A stretch of 64,000 nucleotides of DNA from Annulohypoxylon bovei var. microspora (lineage: Eukaryota; Ascomycota; Sordariomycetes; Xylariales; Hypoxylaceae): positions 124,001 to 188,000 of the forward strand of contig MU405212.1 of NCBI GenBank assembly GCA_022836615.1, in the 5' to 3' direction. Below are positions 33,231 to 44,808 of this stretch, piece by piece. Made by a program: the position numbers and the translations under genes. Position 1 is the first letter of the stretch. Every line of letters starts with the position of its first letter. Below the pieces are notes generated by a model. It was not told where the DNA came from, did not search any database, and was given only the letters and a program-made list of their open reading frames with translations.

Positions 33231-36200
33231 CCCAGTTAATTCAGGTATTCGGGTACCGTGTAGTTAGTTGTCGACCAATAGAAAAAATCGCACAGGCCTG
33301 ATTTGCCAGTCGTATACTGTAGATGCCACCTGATAATGGGAATGCCAACCTACGCCAGCCGATTCTACGAGCATTGTCCAGGTGTTTTCCTTAATTGGGA
33401 ATAGTCTATTAAGTATAGACTGATTTTGGAGTTGCAAATTCTTGATTTGATTTAACACGTACTGGTATACATCTGGGTGTTCCTTGAACTCTATGTCTTT
33501 TTACTGTAATTCGTCGAGTGTTTAGGATACACTGGCTACTCCGAGAAGGATAATCATCTCAAAGAGCATCTAAATTAGCACTGTTTAATAGTACCATATT
33601 CTAAAAGATTACATGCTCAGTATGACTCAATTCTATCCGCGCAAGTATAATTTATGATTACCTAGGTAGAAATTACAGCATCTCATTCACATTTGACCAG
33701 TATGAAGTACCTGCATGTGTTTCTACAATATTGGATACTATGCTATATTTTGACCACTGTGATATCGATCTATTATGTTAGAGCTGCATTCGCAGATAGG
33801 TGAGTCCTCTTCGATCTCAGCTGCCCTCTTCTCCTACCTAGTAGCCCGTGTCCAGAGTAATGTACCTAGGGTCCTGAGTAGATAATTACTTCTCGATTCA
33901 AGATTTTACCCGTGTACATACCGATTTTGAAGCTTTCGCACCCTCAACTGTCTTATTGTGATGCCAATTTTGCGATTTAGCTAGTTGAAGGATCTTACTA
34001 TTAGTTCTGTTCAGTTGGGATGATAATTCTCGAAAAGCCGATGAATAAGAAGAAATTTGCATACTTTAGGATACATATAGTCCCCGCTTAAGCATTCATT
34101 AGGCCAACAAAGTGTGAAAGCTCGGTAACTGAAGGTAATATACCCTCCAGGTACCTGCTCGACTGTGTGAGATGAAGGAGTGTAACTTGAGGAAATGCGG
34201 CTCAATTAATGGACGTTGGAATTAGCGTGGATCCCACCATTAAGACTTGCAGATCACACCCCCACCCCCAGTTAATCTGAGCGCCACATGGCCTGAAAGA
34301 CCCACATTCCGTTGTAGATCGATCTCTTGGCATCAAAATCTGGGAAGGTACGACAAAATAACTTTAAAGGTAATTAATTTAACTTAAATTGAAATAAAAG
34401 TTGGCCGGTGCATACATATGTTTAGGTACTAGTAGCTTGTGACACATTTGATTGAGTAATCCGGCACCTACAACTGGCAGGAACCACGTGGGGTGACTAT
34501 TTACCGGTAGGCAGGTGCCGTAATTTCACTGTGCTCGGCGTTCCATGTTCGGTACCTATGGATATGCCAGCGGAGCAGTCGCATTCGCATCCCTTCCAGC
34601 TACCAGTGTGAGAAGCAGAGAAGGGAACAAGATTTGTACAGCTGAGGGTCAATTAACGGCCGTAAATGAATTACGACATGAGACCGAAATGCGATTCCGA
34701 TGCAATGTCCAATAGATAACTGGTAGTTTCGTGCCGTAATCAACCTAATAAAACTTAGCCCGCCGTTGAAAAACTCTAGCATCTATGCACTGGTCAAGCT
34801 GCACCCAATGCTTGATAAATGTTATGAAATATTATTTTAAAGAAGCGAACGTTGATAAATTCGGATAACTTTTCTTGCTGGTTATTATAATATCGATGGA
34901 TACGTCCGAACTGATATCATGTTAATTATTTTCGCATATTGGCCCATGAACACCTAGAACGATTTTTTTAATTACCAAGAGTAAAGATAGTTCAAAACTA
35001 GGTACCTATTCGAAGACATGTAATGAGCAATCAATTTCCTAAGCTAAGGAGTACCAACGATTAAATCGACTAAAACTTAACATGATAAACCGTTTATTTC
35101 CATATAATCATATTAAGGAGACTGATATTAATAAAATTAAAATTGTTTTGATGTAAAACATGCTAAATGACCAGAATCCGTTTTTGATTGAATGGGTCGG
35201 ATAGGTGAAAGCGGTAGAATAACCGATCTAGGTCAACTCGAGTCAAGTGGAATAGTGTAAGGGCGTACAATGGGCAAGACGAATAGACGAGATATTAGTG
35301 ACTTCAAGGGTCCCGATGAATCAAATATCAGATGAATACCTAGTTTCTAAGGCGGATGAAGAAGAAGCTCTCGTCATGTTTTAAGTGCTTAGCCAAAAAT
35401 AATCCATAATCCACTTAGTTCGAAATATTTTTCTAGGTAGCACCACTAATATGTGTCTTGGAAGAAGTAGATATACATTAGTCATGACTTTATATTCCTG
35501 AAGGGGGTTGACTTGAAGCTAATCGATCAAACTTAGACCGCTTAATATTTCTCGCGAAGTAAAAATCCATGTCAAAGCGAAAGTGAATGTCAAGAAGCGC
35601 TTGTATCACATGCGATATGATTCTTGGGAAATACGAATGTTTGCTTGCTAACCCGCAGCAAGAGATATGGGAATCTCTTCAAATTTGCTGCGGAGATTTA
35701 ACTCATCAATGATGTGTAGATGACTTCGATCCTAGTCTTTCACTCCTGTCTCACTTGTAAACCTATAAAATAGATGGTAGATTTATCTTGGTTTCCACCA
35801 TCACCGTATGAATTTTCGTGTCAACTTGCTAGGCCGAGCTTAGCTTATTTCTTGCTTTTGTTTACTACAGAGATGTGGGAGGATGGTTTCCTGACATCAG
35901 ATGGATAACAACCTGTATTGAATACAAAATAATACACAGCTTTACAGTATGTCTCTCAGTCTCGAAACGGTACGTCGGGTTTATGGATACTCCTTAAAGG
36001 AGGCAAATATACCTGGGCATGTATTTGGGATGAAAATGCGTGGATTGAAGCGAATGCTGAAAGTCAATGGATAATTCGACTAATAAGATAGAACGACGTA
36101 TATTATTGCAGATACTTATGGTTATGTACAAGCTATTTTCGGGCTTCTCCGTACCAAGACTGGGTTTCAAAAGTTATATTTGCGATTATTTCACGCATTG

Positions 36201-37228
36201 TGATAGAACAAACAGATGGTGTATCCAGCTAGAAAAAGGCCATAAGAAAGCGGGATCTGGAAAATACCATCCACAGCACGAGGACAATGGCATTTTCTTG
36301 GCGTAAAGACCTCCCGTTATTAGATTTTCCAGACCCGTCGCAGGACCCTCTATTCCTCTTAATCGTCACACCACAAGGGAATAAAATATACGTCTAGAAT
36401 ACATGGTAGATTAGCACGGAGGCCAGATGTTCATTTGGCGGTATTGTTATGACGGAAGCTCCAAAGAGTAACGGCTGGAATTATCTAAAGTAGACTACAC
36501 CTAGCTAAATAATAGATAAGGGTGATGCGGCTGCAAAAGTATTCGTAAAATTAGGGAGTAACAGTGGCGGAAAGTATGGGCAACGATATATTCTACTGTA
36601 GGCACCATACAGGCCTTGATCTTTGGCAGACTCATCTGGTCTAGTGTGGACCTACATCAGGATCTCGTGGCAATTCAGTATGGGAAGAATGTTTTCGTCC
36701 GTGGCTGCGAGAATGTGGTCTTTCTAAGGAGGGTTATAACGGCGATGTGGAAATAGACGTTGCAGATTGTAGACATGGTATGTCATGGATGCCATAGTAT
36801 TGCTGTGTTAGGCTCGAGTAGCCAGAGGGCATCTGGCTAGGTCTACGTGATGCTCTACTCTAAAGTCGTGAGCTTCCATATTTCAATTAGCAATGTTAAA
36901 TGATGCAGTCACAGCAAGATAAGAATGGTAGGTAGTTGTGATGAGACTTGATTCTGATGAATAGTAGTCCTCTGACTTTGTGTCAGGCATCAAACTAAAA
37001 GAGTGTCCTGCTCATAAGAGCGTTCGTGATACTGCGCAAAGCAAATGCATATCATCCCATGTATGTTCCCGACCTTCATACACCTAATGAAATGACCTGT
37101 CCAAGGAATATTAGCGGATGCAAAAAAAAAAAAAAAGGTTAACGTTAATCTACAGAGTACGTACCACGAGATGAGAGAAATGATGGTTGTCATGGGATTT
37201 CTCAAGAACTTAAAGGAAAAGGTGTTTG
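33231..37228. other. AT-rich gene-free region, 4 kb
   Basis: Low GC, many stops in all frames, no ORF above about 80 codons that looks real. No tRNA, no clear inverted repeat found by eye. It may contain decayed repeats, but I cannot identify any. Its right part should contain the 3' flank of the Myb-like gene at 37.2-38.1 kb. Confidence 0.4.
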
Positions 37229-38135
37229 CTAAAGGTAGCCGTGTGTCTCATGGTGTGGGTAAATCCAGGTGCTAGGTGGGAATCCGTAGGGGAGGGAATT
37301 AGGCGGAGATGACATCCTCGTCGGAGTTGGTGTGGGAAACTGTGAAGGGAATCCGATGTTAGCAGCATAATCAAATGAATGGATACCCGGAATCATCGGA
37401 GCAGTCGAATGCGAGTGCGAATGCGAATGATGGTGACCGCCGCCGTAGACAGGGACACTATCATCACCACGCTTCTCCGTCGCGCAGATGACTAAGACGT
37501 CGTCGTCATCTTCGTCATTCTGTGCGTTGGTCGAAGGTGATGAGCTGGGTTGAACCATAGGTGCTATCCCGTTAACGGGTGTAGCCCGGGACACAACAGC
37601 ATTTGCGACAACACAATTCTCCTGCTCCGCTTTCACGGCGATTGAATCTTCGGTTTTAACTTCACCTTTGACCTCCTTCTTAATCGGCTCGTCCACATCA
37701 CCAGCATCCTCGTCAACAGCAGCAAGCTTGCGCTTCTTGTTGGGTGTGGTACGGGTCTTGACACCCTCCTTAGAGTCCTTGGACTCTTTCTTGAGACTGC
37801 TGGTGGACATGATTCCATGAGCCTTCATGAGGCGCTCATATCTCTTGGCTCTAAAAGGAAAGAACGTGATTAGCATCATGCTTATGTTTAAATTCAAAAG
37901 AGTAGTAAAAACCAGAGGGAAAAACTTACGCGGCACCCTTGCTAATAATGTTCAGCTCTCTAGCGACCTCAGTAAAGTCGACCTGGTCCAGATTAGCAAG
38001 GAATCGCTACTAATTTATCTAAGGTAAATTGGTCTGGTCAATTACGCTAAGAGGATTTCCTACCTTGCCGGCACTTGAGTGCTTGATGCACGCGATGAGG
38101 AACTTGAACTGAGAATCAGTATCTAGGGGAGCCAT
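37229..38135 (-). CDS. Small Myb/SANT-like nuclear protein (member A)
   Basis: Three exons, 38064-38135, 37930-37982 and 37229-37850, give 248 residues. Residues ~6-55 form a fungal Myb-like domain: SQFKFLIACIKHSSAGK, then VDFTEVARELNIISKGAAAK and RYERLMKAHG, with the spaced hydrophobic/aromatic positions of a three-helix Myb repeat. The introns split the domain before VDF and before the third helix (AKRYE). The rest is disordered: basic NKKRK nuclear signal, two IKKE/VKTE-like sumoylation-type motifs, an acidic DEDDDD run and a histidine-rich GGHHHSHSHSHS tract. Likely a DNA- or chromatin-binding nuclear protein; targets unknown. One of five related genes between 37 and 61 kb. Confidence 0.82.
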
Positions 38136-40038
38136 CTTGAAGGCTGGTGAGTCGAATGACTGAATAGATTGAGTGAAGAATGGATAAGTGGCGTGTTGTG
38201 GGCGCGGATGTAGTAGGTGGAATTGAGAAAGTTGATGTTGTAAGGAAGAAGTTTTGAAATTGAATAGACTGGAAAACAATTTGTTTAATGGTAAAGATCT
38301 TGATCTATCAAGTAGATGTCGGGTCACTCCGAGCTCGGGTAGCCCTAGTTTCCGTTTTCTTCAGTAGTCCTCGCCTCCCAGTCGTGATCGACGACTAGAC
38401 TAAGGCAGGTTGATCCCCGAAGCACACCACAGTTTGCAGGTCTAGATAGGAAGCAACCGGGGAGTGGGGGGTGGTCAATTGTCTGGCCTTGGGGGTGGCT
38501 TCCAGGTTGTAACTAGTGTTGCTTTTTATTATGTCGTAGATGTGGACACACCGAGGGGTTCCGTGGACAGTTTATGTCAGGATCAGCGGCTAAAATATGA
38601 TGGTTCTTTTACTCTACTATAGCTAAATGTCAGAAACTTGCCTTTGAATGTCGTGAATAATCTTAGACAAGACTCTTAAGGGTGGCCACAAAGATAGGAG
38701 GTAATACTAGCTTGAATCTTTTATTGACCACTGTATAGCCTATTAAAGATCTAAATATTATGTCTTATCGTTGCCTTTGTTTACATCACAAGACTTTGCG
38801 CTGTGTGAATGATATCATTGGTGTGCGTATACTGGTGGCCAATAGGAGAAGGACCCGACAGCCTCTTCGACTAGGGTCCCGATGCTTACAGGAGAGGTTG
38901 TCGTAATTGCGGCCGGGGAGCGGGGGTTGTTCCTTGTCTTGACGATATGGTTGTCATGATGACCTCTATGCATTATTTATCAACCGGCTGTTTCAAGAGT
39001 TTCTAGTTCATTCTACAAATGGATAATTGCTGGACTGGAGATCTTGTGAAGGGCACATGTAGATGTGTTCTGATACACCTAAACTGAATTGAGAGTCTTT
39101 ACACATGTGAATGAAAAGCACAATAGAAATTTGCATAGAAGTCAACAGTAGAGTGTAGAGGCTCCAGGGTCAATGTATTTGTACCGTCTTTAATTGACGG
39201 CTCTTCGTACAGGCAACGTTGGGCACGATAGAAAACTAGTTGATCATTTTTTCGACAGTTTTTTCTTCAATTTTAGCTTCAGCTTCGTAGTTATAACTTA
39301 GCGCGAGCGAGGGTTAACCGTAGTTTTGTGGCTATTAAAATAACATGACTCCGGCTTTACATCAGGTATCTTTCGACTAACGGTAGAATTTTTAATGGTG
39401 GTAGCATTGGATTCAAAGAATAAGAAGATCGAAATTGGCATTCTACCTCAACTAAAAACATCCCCTAAGTTACTTAAGACTCGATTGGAACATCAAATGA
39501 AAATAAATATAACATAAAATAAATATTAAAAGCAATATTTACGGTGGACTCGTCACCATGATAGAGAGGCCCTTTCCCAGTTAGTCCTGACAAAAGAGTG
39601 TAATATGGACTAAATATATGCCTCTGAGAAGTCGCAAAAAAGGGTACAATGGAATTGATGTATGTATTAACTGGGGAAAAAAACGAGGGGGGAAATGTAA
39701 AAAGGGGGGGCGAGCATTATTTTCCCTGGATGTAGTATTCTTGAAGGGGAGATTTCTAACCTAGGCCACGATGCTAGCAATAGCACCAAGAGCCACGTTT
39801 CTTACGATTGTGCGTATTTCAAAGAAATAAAGATGGTCAGTAGAGCAGTATGTAGTATTTTGTAGTTACTACCTAAGTCTCGGAAATCAACGCAGCAATA
39901 AATACCGTGATCGTAATGAGAAGAGTATCAACCCAGATAAGGAGAAAGCATTCCGCAAATTTGTTAAAGCCCTAAGTTCCGGGGCTCAGGTGACGGGTTT
40001 GGTAATGTGTCTCCGTGCCTCATCATCCAATAAAAGCT
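38136..40038. other. AT-rich intergenic region, 1.9 kb
   Basis: Promoter of Myb-like member A on the left and 3' flank of member B on the right. No gene or repeat recognised. Confidence 0.4.
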
Positions 40039-40532
40039 CTACTTGTCCTCATCGTCAGAAACAGCCTCCTTCTTAATAAGGTCGTTCTTTTCATCTCGGT
40101 AATTTCCATTGCCAGCTTGCTCCTTCTCATCATCCTGGAATTTACCCTTGACAACACTCTTCTTCTCATCGTCGTCATCACCGCGATCGAGACCTACGCC
40201 TTGCTTCTTGACGCGACCCTTTCCAGAGGCCTTGGCCTTTGTGACCTTGTGGGGTTTTCCCTTCAAAGGGGAGTTGGGAGAGTTGACCGCGGCCCGGCCA
40301 GCTGAGAACTTGCGACGAATCTGCGAGAAACGCGCCTGGTTACAGTTAGCCGTAGACCACACGCATAAAACTAGTAAAATATACAAACCTTGGCAATATG
40401 GGCGTCCTTGAATCCCATGTCCTTGGAGAATTGATCCCAATCCATGTCGATGCGACTGGGAAGGTACTTGAACAGCGTAGAGAAGAACTTCTGATCAGCA
40501 CCGGTAACGATATTATCGGCGTTGGTTGCCAT
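40039..40532 (-). CDS. Small Myb/SANT-like nuclear protein (member B)
   Basis: Two exons, 40389-40532 and 40039-40335, give 146 residues. Residues ~14-60 form the Myb-like domain: DQKFFSTLFKYLPSRIDMDW, DQFSKDMGFKDAHIAK and, after the intron, ARFSQIRRKF. The intron sits just before the third helix, as in member A. The remainder is Lys-rich (GKPHKVTKAKASGKGRVKK, a likely nuclear signal) and then mixed acidic/basic to the end (SDDEDK). The first in-frame ATG is at 40530-40532; the longer frame starts at TTG. Small size and charged tail suggest a chromatin-associated or regulatory role; function unknown. Confidence 0.8.
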
Positions 40533-41841
40533 TTCTTCTGATTCGGCGTCCTTGCTGAGGCGCAAATGATAATTGTAAATATGATACTATAATAATAATG
40601 GGCAAAATGGTTAGCTGTTGAGGAATGGGTGAATTCACGAAGTGACGACAGATACACGAGTTTCTATGAGATCAATGATGGCTTGCCAGTGTACTCGCTC
40701 ACTAACTCATAATTGGAACGAGGGAGTTTGATAAACTTTTGAAAATTGTTGTATGTGAGAGCTATGTAGGTAGAGAGGTCTCATAATAACAGGTTGGCGG
40801 GGATAGGATTGAGGGTATGACGAGAACAGAGGCACAAATGTGATATGCAGTAAATCGGTCGAGATGAGAGTAGGGAGCAGAAAAGTAGATACACTTACAT
40901 CGGAGACTGAGAGGTATAAAATTAGGATGTATGAATCCCGTAAGCCAATATGTTGACTAACGTTCAAAGGTTGGAGGTTAAAGGAGATATGATCTGAGAC
41001 GCGATGTGCGATGAGGTGGATGAGACAATAGTACCTGAGATCAAGGTAGATGATCTCAAGATTGAAAAGTAATTGATGATGAATAGAAGTCAAGAATTCC
41101 TATGACTCTGAGGGAAGGATTGATATGGAAGAAGTTAGGGTGGAGGATAAGTCGTATTATGGGAGGGAAAGAAGGATGAGATGTTTAATTCAAAACTAGG
41201 ACAATAATATTGAATTCCAAAGCGTAGCAAAGGCAGTTGCTACCCCGATTATCGTGTAGTTCTCGCAGCGTATAAACTGTTGCTATGTGATGGTTACCTA
41301 GACTATAGGATTGTAACCGCGTAAGTGGTGGGGATTGCATCGACGACAGGCTACGATATAAAGTCAACGGCAACCATAAAATCTACTAGGCACCTAATGC
41401 AGAACTGAGCCTTCTGACAGAGCTGCTGGGTGAAAAACAGAAGGGACAGACGATAGTCTCACCTCTGTCGGAGCTCCAGCTTCCTGGTATGAAATTAACA
41501 TTAGTTATCGTAGAGATAATCTTATAACAATCAACGACTCACTAATGCTAGCTACCTAGGTAGGTAGATACGTAATATCCTTTATTATCAATTAATTTAG
41601 AAGACACCTCTTTATAAAGTTATTATCGTATATCAATGTTGGATTATCGTGCTAACACTTGCATAAATTTCTCGGTATTTAGAGAATATCATTTCTTGAG
41701 CGTTTTATCATTGTTATAAAAACAGGACGCAGGAACGGGGATTGAAAATAATGTGGTTCATTTAAGGAGAAAATCGGACTAAAGAGGTACCTCTAGAATC
41801 CGATAGATCCATGTGATCATTGTGAGCACGAGTCACAGTTA
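40533..41841. other. Intergenic region, no gene seen
   Basis: Upstream of Myb-like member B. Frames of up to 128 codons (40707-41093, -) have no recognisable product and overlap the presumed promoter. Contains a CTACCTAGGTAGGTAG palindrome near 41552. Confidence 0.35.
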
Positions 41842-42973
41842 CGGTGCTCCATTAGTCCATATCCGACAAAACGAATTTTGAAAATTAGTTTGCGCCCACC
41901 TAAAAAAACCGATGAACTTTAATAGCCATTTACCACTCCATTTTAAATGCAAGCACTTTGTAATTTGAGGGATGCATAGTTTCGAAGCTAAGCTACCGTA
42001 GAAAATTAAGCCTGTATTTTTATAATTTTTATACAACTAGTTATGTGGTTTTAAAGATTGGGTAAATATTTTAATAAAGATTTGCTATTTCAATAGTATT
42101 GCATTTCAATAGTACCCCGCGGGTGGGAGGGCGGCGTCTCTGATTGGTTAAAACTCTTATCGATAAGCCATCACCCCTCCAAATCTTTCTCAGCATAGGA
42201 TACACCTTTCAACTCGAATAACTCTCGCACCCGGCTTTTAACATTTTGATAACTCATATTATGAGATATCTCTCAATTCAGGGAATCCAACCATATAAAT
42301 TTTATCCCGGTGCATGGCCTGGTCGCCGAGATATGCGGTGTTTTACCCCGATTTCATGTGGTTTTGCGGTTGTTTCGCCGGTCGCACGTGATGATCCCCG
42401 GAGGCCGTTCAACACTCTACAGCTATCAACACATTGTACAATATGCATCAGCAGAGAAGGCAGCAGTGATGATGCAACCTGGTTCATTTGATTGAGACTT
42501 TAGTTATACAGACTTGAAAACTAATTTCAAGCTGATCGAGGAGCTTTTCGTAAAGTTATTCAAGTGAGAAGATGTATGGGTATAGAAAGCTGACCGCTGG
42601 TTGGGAAGGTACATTCGTGTGCACCAACCTTTGTATGGGGGATTAAGTACCCCGGGCTGGTGGTCATAGCGTGTCGATAAGAATTTCGACCAATCAGAGA
42701 ATACTATTGAAGTGGCATACTATTGAAATAGCAAATCTCTTAATTAATACTCCTTTCACAACTTACGTAATAGATTACATAATACTGCTTATATATTTTT
42801 TTTTATTTCTGTAATATTATAATTTAATGATTAAATTATATATAAATATATATTTCATGCTATACACATTTAAATTGAGGTGGTAAAATATTAATAAAGT
42901 TAATAGGTTTTTCAGGTGGGCGTAAAATGATTTTCAAAATTCGTTTTGTCGGATATGGACTAATGGAGCACCG
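41842..42973. mobile_element. Non-autonomous inverted-repeat element flanked by TA
   Basis: About 70-bp terminal inverted repeats: the left end starts CGGTGCTCCATTAGTCCATA at 41842, and the right end (to 42973) is its reverse complement, identical for the first ~44 bases and then slightly diverged. Both ends are followed by TA (41840-41841 and 42974-42975), the target duplication of Tc1/mariner-type elements. There is no transposase frame; the interior is AT-rich and contains a second inverted-repeat pair. At 1132 bp it is a MITE-like or deletion derivative. Confidence 0.88.
42078..42738. mobile_element. Inner inverted-repeat element nested in the 41.8-kb element
   Basis: A second pair of inverted repeats: AGATTTGCTATTTCAATAGT at 42078 and its reverse complement ending at 42738. 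Similarity extends through TCTCTGATTGGT and CTTATCGA further in. The left arm has an extra GC-rich stretch (CCCGCGGGTGGG). No unambiguous target duplication was found, so it may be an inserted element or an internal palindrome of the outer one. Confidence 0.55.
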
Positions 42974-43436
42974 TACACAGTATCACTTCTAAATAAAGTA
43001 TAGTGTTAGTGATATATCAATCCATAGGCCAGATCGAAAAGCAAGCATTATAATACAATGTTTTAGCAATAGTTCGGCACATTGTAACAGTGTGGCATTC
43101 TATCTCGCACCCATCTAACTGCGGCTATTCCAAATGTAGATTGTCTTCATGAAAAATAGTAATGAATTTATAATGGTGATAATAAGTGTATGACTCCTAA
43201 TAGGGGGATCGTGCTTAGTCATGAATTAGCTGAGATTTGACGTCCCTGCCTAACTACCTCCTAGGTACATACTCCTATATTCGAACATCAATAATTTCAT
43301 GTACTCTGCCAACAAGTGCAGAAAATCCATAACCAAAAACAATCCCCTCATCAACTCGTGGACAATATCGAACCTAAGAATTTTCTTCATATGAAATCCA
43401 AGTAGGCCACATGGTATCTGACGCTCCCTAGCTTCT
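42974..43436. other. Intergenic, ADH 3' flank
   Basis: About 460 bp of AT-rich DNA between the mobile element and the ADH stop codon. Nothing recognised. Confidence 0.35.
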
Positions 43437-44808
43437 CTAGTGCTTGCCAAAGTTCTCATTTACAAGCACGTATCTATAACGTGGCTTGCCGTCTTCAAAG
43501 TCTAAGATAGCTTGGTTAGCTTCCTTCAAAGGCCGTTCCTGCACCCAAGGTTTGATTTTCTTGTCTGCTGCAAGTTGCAACATCTCCCTAATTTCCCGAG
43601 GAGCGCCGGTCATACTGCCTCCAATCTTGGTGCCGCTCGGAATTAACGCAAACGCGCTGATAGGAGGTAGGATGCCTCCATCAGGGGCACTTTATGATAT
43701 GTTAGTTCACATTAAACTCCAACCTCTTGATAGAAAAGCAGAATGAAAGTAAACTTACCCGATTTGGATTAGGGTTCCTTTCGTCCTCAGGAGAAACATG
43801 TACTCGTTCAATGGCATTTTCTCGCTGGATACGGTGGAGATAATGAGGTCCAGGGTTCGCGAGTGCTTGGCAACCCAGTCCTTGTCTTCAGATGTAGCGA
43901 TATATTCATCGGCACCAAGCTTCAGCGCATCTTCTCTCTTGTCGGCCCTTCTCGAGATGCCGACGACTCTATCAGCGCCCAGCGCCTTAGCAAAGAGGAT
44001 GCCAAAATGGCCCAGTCCGCCGACGCCGACAATTCCCACGGTCTTTCCCGGTCCGCAACCATTTTGTTTCAAGGGCGAATAGACGCTAACACCTGCGCAT
44101 AGCATTGGTGCAGCGCTAGCTGAATCGAGTCCATCTGGGATACGGAAAACGAAATTGCCATTGGTACGATTATAGTCGGCGTAGCCGCCGTAACTCTTCC
44201 CCTCGTCATTAGGGTAGACAGAGCCATAAGTGTTTATCGACTCATTGTGGCAATAAGACTCCAACCCATTGCTGCAGTCTGAGCAGGTACTCTGCTGGCA
44301 TGATCGTGCTTGGGGGCCCACTCCGACGCGGTCACCAGCTTTAACGTGCTTGACATTGTTGCCGACACGCACGGCCTTGCCGACAATCTCATGTCCCACA
44401 ACACAAGCTAAAAAAATGTTAGAGCGAGCACGAAGCACCATTAAGGGAGATCTTACGGTAGGGCGTTGCACCCCAGCCAGACTTCAACACATGGATATCA
44501 GAGCCACAGATACCGCAGTGGGAGATTTCTATGTCGACGTCATCTTCGGTCCATTTCTTAGGCTCATATGCGCCCCATTCCCTAATCAATAGTATATATC
44601 AGTAATTATTCCTTCATGTAATAGAACGTTTAAGGTAGTTAGGTCTTGGGGTGATCACTCATAGGCGAGCTTGGAAAGGGGCTGACAACTCCTAGATAGA
44701 CCAATAAAAATAGCAAAAAGTTCCAGATATAACTTACATCTTTCCATTGACCGACTCTGGGGTCTTGCCCAGCCATCCTTGGAACTTAGGACTCGCCTGC
44801 GCTGCCAT
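43437..44808 (-). CDS. Zinc-dependent alcohol dehydrogenase, cinnamyl-alcohol type
   Basis: Five exons, 44738-44808, 44659-44691 (33 nt), 44457-44581, 43759-44407 and 43437-43689, give 376 residues. SHCGICGSDIH provides the catalytic zinc cysteine; VVGHEIVGKAVRVG holds the second ligand. The structural-zinc cysteines lie in CQQSTCSDCSNGLESYC. The cofactor loop is GIVGVGGLGHFG, followed by GISRRADKR, whose arginines favour NADPH. It belongs to the medium-chain CAD group (yeast Adh6/Adh7-like), which reduces aromatic and medium-chain aldehydes in the cytosol. The only conventional metabolic gene among the Myb-like genes and repeats of 37-61 kb. The 33-nt exon rests on in-frame splice sites and plausible family fit. 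Confidence 0.92.

Noticed and set aside
39541..40000. Possible short gene downstream of Myb-like member B
   Set aside because: Only stop-rich frames; best read as 3' UTR and intergenic DNA.
42246..42495. Small ORFs inside the inner element at 42 kb as a transposase remnant
   Set aside because: Too short and without any transposase motif.
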